NCBI GenBank assembly: GCA_016946835.1
Contig: JACVTC010000060.1
Span: 87,501-142,500, forward strand
Source: Neocallimastix lanati (nom. inval.)
Taxonomy: Eukaryota; Neocallimastigomycota; Neocallimastigomycetes; Neocallimastigales; Neocallimastigaceae
Reading direction: 5' to 3'
DNA: 55,000 bases
This document shows, one piece after another, positions 43,981 to 54,734 of the stretch. The position numbers and the translations under genes were made by a program. The notes beneath the pieces are model-generated. The model made no database searches and was not told the origin of the DNA. It was given only the letters and a program-made list of their open reading frames with translations. Every line of letters starts with the position of its first letter. The stretch's first letter is position 1.

Positions 43981-45417
43981 ATGGAAGACAATATAGAAAT
44001 TGAAATAAGTGAAACAAATCGAGGAAATGAACAAATTATTATTAATAAAAAACACAAATTTAATTTTTCATTTCAAAGGAAAGATAAATCAAAAATTTAT
44101 AGATGCACTGAATATAAGACTTTAAATAAATGTAAATCTTTAATTATTTTAAATGATAAAAAGGAGGTTTTAAAATATGAAAGTTTACATAACCATCTCG
44201 AAAAAGAAATTGATGTGTCTATATCGGTAGCAAAGCATAAAATTAAGGAAGAAATTAAGAAAAATTCAATTCCTATGGATATAAAACCTAAACATATATT
44301 TAATGCCGTTTCTCAAGAAATGAGACTTATATGTCCCGAATATAGTACAATTAGATCCCAAATAATAAGAAATATAAATAAACAATTTCCTCCAAACATA
44401 AAAAGTTTTGATGATATTCCCATTGAATCAGAATATTATAAAACGAAAAGAAATGAAAATTTTATGATATTTAAAAATACTGATCTAATAATCTTTCAAT
44501 CACCATTCCAAGCATATTTATTTTCGAATTATCATAAAAATATATTTGCGGACGGTACATTTTATGCAGCACCGAAATTTAGTTATCAGTTATTTATAAC
44601 AAGAACTTATGTTGGGGAATTTAATATGTTTTACACTACTTCCATTTCTATATTAAAAAATAAAAAGCAATCTACATATGAAACATTATTTAAAGAAATA
44701 AAAAAAAATCCAAATAAATTTAGGAGTAATACATTAATTACTACAATTAATTTTCATTGTGATTTTGAACAAGGTATATCTAATGTCGCAAAAAAAGTTT
44801 TTCCCAATATAAATATTAAATATTGTGTTTGGCATTATAAAAGATCATTAGAAAAACAAAAAAATATATTATGTTATCATGAAGTGAAGAATAATAATGA
44901 TGTATATATTTATTATAAAGCTATTTCGAACTTACCGTTTATAAACCCTAACTATATATTTGATTTTTATATTATAATAAAAAGAATTTGTCAAAAAAAA
45001 AGTATAATAATTTTCTACAATTTTAAGAATATTTTAATAAAAATTATTTACTTAAGTATAATGTTAATAATTGGAATTATTATGAAAATATAGAGCGTTT
45101 AACAAACAATGCATCAGAATCTTATAATAGCTACTTAAATAATATATTTCCAAATAAACCTTTATTTTATAAATTAATATATATATTAAAAGAAGAAGAA
45201 AACTTATCTTATAATGATTATCAAAGGAGAACTAAAGGAAATTAGAAAAAAAAAGCAAAAAATATTTAGTGCAACTAATGAAATTAAAATTTTAATTGAA
45301 AATTACAAAAGTAAGGAAATAAATTTATTTTATAATGAATGCAACAGAAATGAATTAATTAAATTATGGAAAGAATGCTTAATTGATTTAAACGATATAA
45401 ATATTAATTTAAAATAA
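43981..45417 (+). pseudogene. FLYWCH-MULE transposase, broken by two shifts and stops
   Basis: The intact first part (ATG 43981 to about 45000) has a FLYWCH-type zinc finger (C42, C51, H70, H72), a helical linker, then the MULE DDE core: D191 in FADGTFYAAP, D261 in NFHCDFEQ, and C282-x-W-H285 in YCVWHY. At an A9 run (44993-45001) the frame must shift to continue as NNFLQF, a TAA, then NWNYYENIERLTNNASESYN, the C-terminal block expected to carry the catalytic Glu. A second shift at the A9 run of 45247-45255 returns to the first frame (KQKIFSATNEIKILIEN) until TAA at 45415-45417. The 370-codon product ends in a nonsense tail (IIYLSIMLIIGIIMKI). It would bind the inverted repeats and cut DNA. 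As read it lacks the third catalytic residue. Confidence 0.85.
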
Positions 45418-46224
45418 ATAATCTTAATTTAAAAAATTGCTAGAAAAATAAAAATTTATTTATTTTAAATTTATATTTATAATCGTTTAAATAATAATTA
45501 AATAATCTTAATTTAAAAAAATGCTAGAAAAATTATTTATTTACCTATTGTGTTTATTTAATAATCTTAATAGAAATTATCTTTTAGTTATTTTTATTAA
45601 GTAATTTATAACTAAAATCGATTTATTTGATACTAGTTAAAATTTTATTAATATTAATATCAATATTATATAATTATAAATTTTATTAATATCAATATCA
45701 ATATTATATAATTATAAATTTTATTAATATCAATATCAATATTATATAATTATAAATTTTATTAATATCAATATCAATATTATATTATTATAAATTTTAT
45801 TAATATCAATATACTTTTCAAAATTAATAATGTTATTAAAAATATTAAATTCAATAAAAGATTTTTATTATTTTATTAAAATTATAATTGTTATTATTAT
45901 ATAATAATAATAATTGATTCATATTGATCAAACATTATAAATATTACTATGTAAATAATAAATTATTTTAATAGGATCAATTATTCAACTCTTATTGTTT
46001 TAATTTTTAATTCTTATATCATTTAAATTAATATATATATATATATATATCGTTTATGAAAATATGAATTATAAATAATTAAAATTATTTACTTTTCATT
46101 TAAATTTTTTTATTTACTATAATAAAGTATAATAATTAAAAGACAAACGTTATTATAACTAAATTTTTTTTTTTTAGAAAAATAAATGAAAAAAAATTAA
46201 AATATATAAGATTCTTATATATAT
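45418..46224. other. MULE 3' region with a 39-bp tandem repeat
   Basis: A two-fold repeat of TAATCTTAATTTAAAAAA.TGCTAGAAAAA (45420, 45506), then four units of about 39 bp (TTTTATTAATATCAATATCAATATTATATAATTATAAA) at 45635-45800. No frame. Confidence 0.75.
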
Positions 46225-47250
46225 AAAATAATTATTATATTTTATTTTATTTTATTTTATTTTATTCAATCTGTACTTTATATTTATATTCTACTATTTA
46301 TTTTATTTTATTTTATTTTATTCAATCCGTACTTATATTTATGTTTCTACTATTTATTTTATTTTATTTTATTCAATCTATACTTATATTTATATTCTAC
46401 TATTTATTTTATTTTATTTTATTCAATCTGTACTTCATATTTATATTTCTACTATTTATTTTATTTTATTTTATTTTATTCAATCTGTACTTTCTTATTT
46501 AATATTCTACTTTTTATTTTATTTTATTTTATTTTATTTTATTTTTTTTATTTTATTTTATTTTATTCAATCCGTACTTTCTTATTTTAATATTCTACTT
46601 TTATTTTATTTTATTTTATTTTATTTTATTCAATCTGTACTTTATATTTATATTCTATTATTTATTTTATTTTATTTTATTTTATTTTATTTTATTTTAT
46701 TAAATCTGTACTTTATATTCATATTTCTACTATTTATTTTATTTTATTTTATTTTATTTTATTTTATTTTATTCAATCTGTACTTTCTTATTTAATATTC
46801 TACTTTTTATTTTATTTTATTTTATTTTATTTTATTTAATTCAATCTGTACTTCATATTTATATTTCTACTATTTATTTTATTTTATTTTATTTTATTTT
46901 ATTTTATTTTATTTTATTTTATTTTATTCAATCTGTACTTCATATTTATATTTCTACTATTTATTTTATTTTATTTTATTTTATTTTATTTTATTTTATT
47001 TTATTTTATTTTATTCAATCTGTACTTCATATTTATATTTCTACTATTTATTTTATTTTATTTTATTTTATTTTATTTTATTCAATCTGTACTTTCTTAT
47101 TTAATATTCTACTTTTTATTTTATTTTATTTTATTTTATTTTATTTTATTTTATTTTATTCAATCTGTACTTCATATTTATATTTCTACTATTTATTTTA
47201 TTTTATTTTATTTTATTTCATTTTATTTTATTTTATTTTATTCAATCTGT
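46225..47250. repeat. MULE-internal minisatellite, CAATCTGTACTT units
   Basis: About 15 units, each with TTCAATCTGTACTT(CA/TC)..ATTTATATTTCTACT followed by a variable number of TTTTA pentamers (3 to 12). The unit head is well conserved while the pentamer count varies. No frame. It makes up nearly a quarter of the transposon. Confidence 0.9.
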
Positions 47251-47529
47251 ATTTTCTGTTGATAATATAAAAAAGGTATTAATGTATAAATAATAATTAA
47301 TAATATTTAAAATAAAATAAAAAAAATATAATAATTATTTTATATATGTAGTAATTATAATATATATATATATTTTTATTTAATTTTCTAAAAAAAATTT
47401 TTTTAGTCATAATAAACGTTTGTCTTTTTTATTTTTATTATTATTTAGAAATTTATTTATTCATTTATAATTTATTTATTCATTTATTTATTTATTACAT
47501 TATAATACGCCATGTTTTCCGAAATGTAC

Positions 47530-47581
47530 TACAACAAAATACAAATTTATGTAATAAAAATTTTCGAAATGACACACCCCC
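47530..47581. repeat. MULE terminal inverted repeat, right
   Basis: Ends CGAAATGACACACCCCC; partner of 43175-43226. Confidence 0.93.
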
Positions 47582-47590
47582 ATTTATTTT
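47582..47590. repeat. MULE target-site duplication, right
   Basis: ATTTATTTT, matching 43166-43174. Confidence 0.55.
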
Positions 47591-48770
47591 ATTTTATTTT
47601 GATTTATGGCTTGAAATAGTTGGAATGAAAGAATATAAAAAATAAAAATTTAAATAGTTAATAGAGTTATATAGAGTTATATATCTATATAGAGTTAATA
47701 ATAGTTAATATATTAATGAATAAATTCTAAAAAAAAAAAAATAATAATAATTAAAAATGATTATTCATAAAACTTTTATTCTATTTGATTTGATTTGATT
47801 TTACTTTTTTTATTTTACTTTTTTTTATTATTATTATTATTAATTATTTATTATTTATTTATTATTTATTTATTTTAATAATTTTAAATTATTATATTTT
47901 AAATTATTATATTTTAAATTATTATGTTGTTGTTTTTTTTTTTTTTTTTTAAATAAATAAATAAATAAATAAATAAATTAACTTTTTTTATTTTTATTTA
48001 TTTTATTTTTTTTTACTGGAATATTTATAAAATATTTCGTTTATTATAAAATATTTATTTGAAATTTAAAGATTTTATAAAATACTTGGAAAGGACTTTA
48101 AAGGTGTAAAAATGATCAATTAAATTATTTAAATATTATTTTTTAATCTTTATAATAATTATTTTTAATCTTTATATTTTAAATTTTTAATAATTTTATA
48201 TTTTAAATTATTATCTTTTAAAATCTTTTAAATTTTTAATACTTAATTTATTTTATAGATCTATAAAATTATTAAATATATATATTTTTAAAAATTTATA
48301 AATCGTTTAAAACGAATGATAAAATATTTTATTTTTTTTTTTTAAAGCTTTAATTCTAATAAATATTTATTATTATATAATTAATATTCATTGGAATATT
48401 AATTACATTGTATGCTGCGCTTCCAGACGACTTCATTATTGAATCAAATAGGATCATTTACTATGGAAAATGGAATGAAAGAGTGGAACACTTAAAAAAA
48501 AATCTACCATTCCTCACTTAATATATTTGAAGGAATTTAAAAAGCAAAACAATAAAAAAATAAAAATTATGTTACCTATAATTTTCAAATAAAATATAAT
48601 TTATATTTATTATTTATTATTCCATTATTTATTAATAAATACTCTTTATTATTATTTAATTATTATTTATTATTCCATTATTTATTAATAAATACTCTTT
48701 ATTATTATTTAATTATTATTTATTAATAAATACTCTTTATTATTATTTAATTATTATTTATTATTCAATT

Positions 48771-48802
<32 letters not shown>

Positions 48803-50187
48803 TTATTTTTTCATCCATTTCATATATTCTAACAATTATAATAAATATAAAATAATTTATGTCCATGTCCATAAACAAGTTTTGACTTTAATTTGTATTG
48901 TTACTATACTATGAATTAAATAATAGTAAATTAAATTCATATTTATATTTATAGTTATATTTTATTAAATATTTAATAGTAAATGAAATCGTTATTAAAA
49001 TTATCTTATTTTATTATATAGAGAAGAACTTTTGATGAAATCTAAGAGTAATAATTGACGTGTATGGATTTGGTGTATCTAATGTATTATGGCTAGACCA
49101 ATGGTTTATTAGTAGTAGATGTAAATACCATGCAAAAGTATATATAAAAATAAAAATTATACCTCTTTAATATTAATAGTATTATTAATAATAATACAGT
49201 AGATGTTATGGAAAAGTATCTATAAAAATATACATCTTTAATCATATTAATATTAATATTAATATTAATATTAATAATACAGGTGTTCTAAAATAAAGTA
49301 AACTAAAAAAAATAAAATATAATGATGTTATGTTTATAAAATATTCTTTATTTATTAATTTATTAAAAAGAATTTCAATCATCAAAATTTATTAAAAGAA
49401 AATTATTGAATATTGTCAATGAAATGTTAAATTTACATATATTAATGTGATTAATATCATATGATATTTATACGCCACATTCATTTTTACATTTCAACCT
49501 AATTTTTATACAATTTTATTATTTAATAAAACTTTTATTATTGATTATATTCTATTATATTCTATTATATTTAAACTTTTATCTATTATTGATGATATTT
49601 TATTATATTTTATTATATTTTATTATATTTTATTATATTTTATTATATTGATTAAACTTTTTTTCTAATATATTTAAATCTAAAAAAAAAAAAAAAAAAA
49701 TGAAAAAATTGGTCTATTTTTTATTTTATTTCTATTTTATTTATATTTTATTTTATATTATTTATTTTATTTATATTATATTTTTATTTATATTATATTT
49801 TCTATTATTTCTATTTATTTATTTTCTATTTTTATTTAATAATAATGATTAAAGTGTGTTAAATTGTCCAGAAATATTTTTTAATGAAATGTTTTTTATT
49901 TTTAATTTTATTAGTAAGAAAATTCGGAATTAAAAAGAAAATACAAATTAAAAAAAATAAAATTTAAAAATATTTAAAAATTTAAAAATTTAAAAATTTA
50001 AAAAAAATAATTTTTAATCATGTCACAGTCACTTACTAATAATTAAATTAAATTAAATTAAATTAAATTAATTATTTTTTATTAAATAAAATAAAAATAA
50101 AAATAAAAAAATAAATAATTTATATATAAATAAATAAATATAATAAAAAATTTTTTTTTATTTTTTTCTTCATTTTAGTTTATTTTA
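47591..50187. other. AT-rich intergenic sequence
   Basis: Minisatellite with the TTATTAATAAATACTCTTTATT core at 48615-48745, (TTTA)n at 48776-48805, (TTTTATTATA)n at 49590-49650. A more complex patch at 48405-48520 (TGTATGCTGCGCTTCCAGACG...) and another at 49020-49135 have no assignable frame. No gene found. Confidence 0.6.
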
Positions 50188-50210
50188 TTTTAAAATAATT
50201 ATATTAAATA
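50188..50210 (+). promoter_or_regulatory. Upstream block shared by both ankyrin paralogs, copy 2
   Basis: Identical to 40203-40225; 96 bp before the ATG at 50306. Confidence 0.4.
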
Positions 50211-50305
50211 AAAATATATATAGAATATATTAAAATATATAAAAAATATATAAAAAAATAGGTTAAATATTTATTATTCAATTTAAAAATAAATAAAAAA
50301 AAAAA

Positions 50306-50350
50306 ATGGCATCATCGACAAATAGAAAAAATCAAAAATATAATAAATGA
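50306..50350 (+). CDS. 14-codon upstream ORF of ankyrin paralog 2
   Basis: MASSTNRKNQKYNK, stop TGA overlapping the ATG at 50347 as ATGA. MASS resembles the MTSS start at 50371 and MYSS of paralog 1. Its ATG lies at the same distance from the shared upstream block as the paralog 1 start. So this is either the original start, cut short by a shift, or a duplicated first exon end acting as an upstream ORF. Confidence 0.35.
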   Translation: MASSTNRKNQKYNK

Positions 50351-50370
50351 AAATAAAAAAAAAAATAAAA

Positions 50371-51929
50371 ATGACTTCATCACAAAATAATAAAATAAAT
50401 AATTATATAAAAGAATTAAATATTCACTTTAAAATTGAATTATTTATAAAGGATTTAGATAATGGAGATTTAGAAATATTAAAAACTTCAATAAATAATA
50501 GCAATAAAGATAATTCAGAAAAAATTGATATTCCATTGGAGATCTATAAAAAATGGCTTTCTTAACTTCTAATAGATTAGATTTTATAATAAAAAAAATT
50601 GTAGTGATATTCTATTCATATCTTCTTCATTACAAAAGATATTAATGACAAAAATAATGAAATTCAGTTATTACGAATTATTTTTGATAACTCTAAATTT
50701 TATGATAATGATTTCATTAAACATTTACTTTATCAATATAAATATAAAAAGGTCAATTTTTGTCACTGACTTAAATGAAATAATGTCAAATGATCAATAG
50801 GTAATCTCAATACATCGGAATATGAAAAAAATTTCAAAATTATTTTACAAGAGTATGCCATGAAGAAAAAGAAAATATCATTAAATTTTTAATTGGAAAT
50901 GGAGCCAATGTAAATAATTCGAATAAAGATCGTAAAACACCATTAGGTTGTGTATGTGAAAAAGGAAAAGAAAAAAATAACAAAATTTTTTAATTGAACA
51001 TGGTGCTAAAATAGAAAAAGCTTATTGGCCCAGTTATTTACCTTTATTTATGGCATGTGAAAGTGGAAATGAAAATCTAGTAAAATATTTAATTGAAATT
51101 GGAGCTGACATAAATAAAAGTATCAACTATTGGTGATACATCATTATTTTTTGCATGCAGAAGTGGAAATGAAAATCTAGTAAAATATTTAATTGAACTG
51201 GGAGCAGATGTAAAAAAATTAAATAGCAATGGAGAAACACCTTTATTTATGGCATGCAAAAATGGAAATGAAAATCTTGTAAAATATTTAGTTAAAATAG
51301 GAGTAGATGTAAAAAAGTTAAATAAGTATGGTGAAACACCTTTATTTGATGCGTGCTACAGTGGAAACGTAAATCTAGTAAAATATTTAGTTGAAAATGG
51401 AGTAGATATTAATAAAAAAAAAATAGATGGGATAAAACCCCACTATTTATGGCATGTGAGAAAAGAAATGAAAAAATAATAAAATATTTAGGTGAACAAG
51501 GAGTGGATGTTAATGAAGGAAATGATTGGGCTGAAACACCTCTTCATGATGCATGTAATAATGAAAAACAAAGATAGGATAAAGTATTTAGTTGAACATG
51601 GGGCAGATATTAATAAAAAAAAAAAAGATAGATGGGCTAAAACACCACTACTTATTGCATGTAATAATGAAAACGAAAATATCATAAAGTATTTAGTTAA
51701 ACATGGGGCAGATATATATAAAGTAATTGATATACTTAATTGTCCTATAAAACGATATGTTCCACGTAGAAGATTAAGTAAAAAGAAAGGGTATATTAAA
51801 AAATTATTAGTTGAACTTAAAGATAATATTAATGACAATAAAAAATATAAGAGAAAACTAGTTACCTATAAAGATTTTAAAATCACTAAAAAAAAAAAAA
51901 AAAAAACAAATGAAAAAAAAAATAAATAA
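50371..51929 (+). pseudogene. Ankyrin-repeat gene, paralog 2, frameshifted
   Basis: Starts MTSSQNNKINNYIKE. The N-terminal domain IELFIKDLDNGDLEILKTSINN ... KIDIPLEIYKK is open to 50565 and then shifts at an A6 run. The rest of the domain is readable to about 50790. From 50850 eight or nine ankyrin units follow (ENIIKFLIGNGANVNN; GNENLVKYLIEIGADINK; GNENLVKYLIELGADVKKLN; GNENLVKYLVKIGVDVKKLN; GNVNLVKYLVENGVDINKKK; EKIIKYLGEQGVDVNE; KYLVEHGADINKKK; ENENIIKYLVKHGADIYKV), then a basic tail (RYVPRRRLSKKKGYIKKLLVELKDNI...), stop at 51929. Longest open pieces: 51249-51479 and 51492-51929. Shifts near 50555, 50590, 50970, 51125, 51430 and 51570 mostly sit in A or T runs. The ankyrin units themselves are well preserved, so decay is recent or the shifts are sequencing errors. 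Confidence 0.78.
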
Positions 51930-52069
51930 AAAAATTAAAATATAAATATTAAAATATTATAATAATAATTATAATATTATTAACAATTTTAATACATTAT
52001 AATAAAAATAATGTCATATTAAATAATAGAATAAAATTTTGATTAAAAAAAAAAATACTAAAAGTTTTA
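51930..52069. other. Spacer after paralog 2
   Basis: AT-rich, similar to the spacer after paralog 1; no gene. Confidence 0.5.
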
Positions 52070-52196
52070 TAATAATGTATAATTTATGAAAGAAATTAAT
52101 TTTGGAAATATGGAAATATTTATTAATTTAATCAATGAAATTATATAAAAATAAATCAGTAAATAGAAATATTATTGTTTTTTTTAGAAATATATA

Positions 52197-52227
<31 letters not shown>

Positions 52228-52440
52228 GATTTTATTTCTTTTTAATAGATAAAAAATTTTTTTAATAGAAAATTGTTAACAATTCGTCATACATATCTTA
52301 TTCTTTATTAAAAAAAAATTAATAATAAAAAAAAAAAAAATAAAATTCAATTATTGAACATTATTTATAATAATTTTAAATTTTATGACAATAATTTCAT
52401 AAAATAATTTCTTTTTCAATATAAATTAATTCTTGTTAAC
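52070..52440 (+). pseudogene. Ankyrin-gene N-terminal fossil downstream of paralog 2
   Basis: Pieces read FGNMEIFINLINEII (near 52103) and IQLLNIIYNNFKFYDNNFIK (52345-52405), matching the N-terminal domain (ETQLLRIIFDNSKFNDNEFIK in paralog 1). An A27 run and AT-rich sequence separate them. There are no ankyrin units. Confidence 0.6.
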
Positions 52441-53275
52441 CTAAATTTACAAATATCACTATATATATATATATATATATTCAAAAAAAAAATCATAATA
52501 TTATAAAGTTTTATGATTATATATATGTAAACATAAAAATAAAAAATTATAATAAATCATTTTTTTTTTATATTTTATATTGATAAAGTCTTCCGGTTCG
52601 ATATCATTATTTATTAATTTATTTATTTTGTATTATATCATTATTTATTAATTTATTTATTTTATATTCGTTCCATCTATATATCCCTTTGGTTTATTCT
52701 TTTTAGTATTTAAATAATTATATTTAAATTTTTTTTTTTTATTTTAATAATTATTTGCTCTTTTCATCTATTAGTTTCACTACTATCTATTTTTAGTTCT
52801 TCCATTTTGTTAAATATTTTTTAGTTAATTTTCAATTATTCAATTTTATTAAATATATTTAAATTATATAAATTTTAAATAAAATTGAACTTATTCTTTT
52901 AATTTTTATATTGATTTTTTTTTTTTTTAATATATAGTTTTATAAAAATCCTTTTTAAAATTATTTCATTTTTTTTTTTAATATTTAATATCTAGATATT
53001 TAAAAGTTTTATTTTTTTTTTTTAAATAATAAATAATTAATTTTTAATTTTTCCCAAATAATCTATTTTTAAAAGAAAAGATTTATTATGAATATTTAAA
53101 GATCCTAAAGAACTTTTCTTTAATGATTATTAAATTTTATGATTATAATTATTAATTTTTAATTTTTTGATTCAATAATCTATGTAAAAAAAAAAAAAAA
53201 TTATTGATTAAAATTTTTTTTTATTCAATAAATTATAAAATAATAAAATACATCAAAATTTTTTTTATATTAAAA

Positions 53276-53314
<39 letters not shown>

Positions 53315-53404
53315 AGTATTTTTAAAAAATTTATTTGTTTAATTTATTTATTTATCTTATACTTATTAATAAGCACATATAATAAAATTTTAAAATAAAA
53401 ATTT
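52441..53404. other. AT-rich intergenic sequence
   Basis: (TA)n at 52460-52480, a repeated ATATCATTATTTATTAATTTATTTATTTT phrase (52600, 52636), A run of about 35 near 53278-53311. CCGGTTCGATATC at 52593 resembles a Pol III B box but no tRNA fold surrounds it. No gene. Confidence 0.55.
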
Positions 53405-53409
53405 CATGA

Positions 53410-53482
53410 AATTCTCAGTCGGTAAAAGATTGAGACTCTTAATCTGTTAAAAAAACAAAATTAAGCGACACTCAATTTTAAT
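53410..53482 (+). pseudogene. tRNA-Lys(CUU) fossil
   Basis: CTCAGTCGGTAAAAGA keeps the D arm and A box of eukaryotic tRNA-Lys (GCTCAGTCGGTAGAGC). TGAGACTCTTAATCTGT keeps the anticodon arm with loop CTCTTAA and anticodon CTT. The T arm is destroyed by an A run and no B box remains, so it should be silent. Confidence 0.65.
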
Positions 53483-53699
53483 AAAACATGTTAAAAGAAT
53501 TATGTTAAAGGTATAATATTATTTAATATATTTTTTATTATCACGTTTTATTATATTATATTATTGTTGTTATATTATTTAAAAAAAAAAAAAAAAAAAC
53601 AAGATATATCCTTTTATATTTATATTTTTTTATTATCGAATAAAATTTATCTCAATGTTTATATTATAAGTTTAATTTATTTATAGTATGATCAATCAT
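53483..53699. other. AT-rich intergenic sequence
   Basis: A20 near 53580-53599; no gene seen. Confidence 0.5.
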
Positions 53700-53860
53700 T
53701 ATTTTTAACATATTGAACAAGGAGTAGATTTAAAAAAAAAAAAAAAAAAAAAAAAAGTTATTGGATTTATATTAATTCCTATGGAGAACAATTTCCAGGG
53801 GTAATTTTAGGAATATATAAGAATAAAAATATAAAAAATATATAATTGAATAACTTAAAC
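53700..53860 (+). pseudogene. Short ankyrin-repeat fossil
   Basis: HIEQGVDLKKK (53709-53740) resembles LIEQGADVNKK. After an A24 run, NSYGEQFPGVILGIYKNKNIKNI (53776-53845) resembles NSYGETPL..A...KNKNIVKYL. No frame joins them. Confidence 0.45.
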
Positions 53861-54689
53861 TAATATAAATAAAGAATAAATGTATAAAAGAAAAAATATT
53901 AAAAATAAATAAACATATAATTATATTTATTATATTTATAAATATTTAAAATCAAAATTATGTTATTTCTTCTTTTTATATTTTTTTTGATTTTTAGAAA
54001 TTAATAAAGCAATAATAAAAACTTTTTTTTTTTATTTAAAAAAAAAAAAATTATTATTATAGATTTTAATTTTTTAATATATTATATTATTAAAAAATAT
54101 ATATATATGAAAAAAGTATATATAATAAAGTAAAAAATAGGATTAATATAAAATATATATATCTATATATAGAATAAAGAAGTACTATAAAAATTTTTTT
54201 TTAAATAAAATTATTAAATGTTATTAGAGTAATAATAATATGATATAATTATATATTTATTATTTATTCTCATTAGATATTATAATATTATAACTATATA
54301 AAATAGTAATAATAATTATATAAAATAGAAATTTATATTTTTTTTTAATTTACAATAATGTTATAAATATTGTAATTATTTTATACTTAATAATGACAAC
54401 AATAAACATTTTTTATTTTTAAATTTTTTTTTTTTTTTTTTTTTTTTAGAAAAAAACAAAAGAAAAAAAAAAATTAAAATAAAAAAAAAAAAAATAAATT
54501 TAAAATAACTCCTATTAAATAATTATAAAATAAAATCAAAAATCTAAACTTGAGTTAAATATAATATAATAAAACTAAATAAAAATAATCAAAATAACAA
54601 TAATAATAATAATAACAAAGTCAATAAAACATAATAAGAATAAAAAAAAAATAAATACATAATGTTAGAAATTAGAATAAAATATAAAA

Positions 54690-54734
<45 letters not shown>

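Larger units (their letters stand above)
43175..47581 (+). mobile_element. Mutator-like (MULE) DNA transposon
   Basis: 4.4 kb with 52-bp terminal inverted repeats (43175-43226 and 47530-47581). The inner 42 bases, from CATTTCGAAAAT to TTTTGTTGTA, are identical; the outer ten differ slightly (GGGGAGTGTG against GGGGGTGTGT). Subterminal GGCGAAATT/GACGAAATT motifs repeat at 43465-43530. Inside: a broken FLYWCH-MULE transposase, a 39-bp tandem repeat and a 1-kb minisatellite. A 9-bp ATTTATTTT flanks both ends. It sits between the two ankyrin paralogs. Confidence 0.88.

Noticed and set aside
52580-52620. Possible Pol III B box GGTTCGATATC
   Set aside because: No A box, acceptor or anticodon arm can be formed around it.
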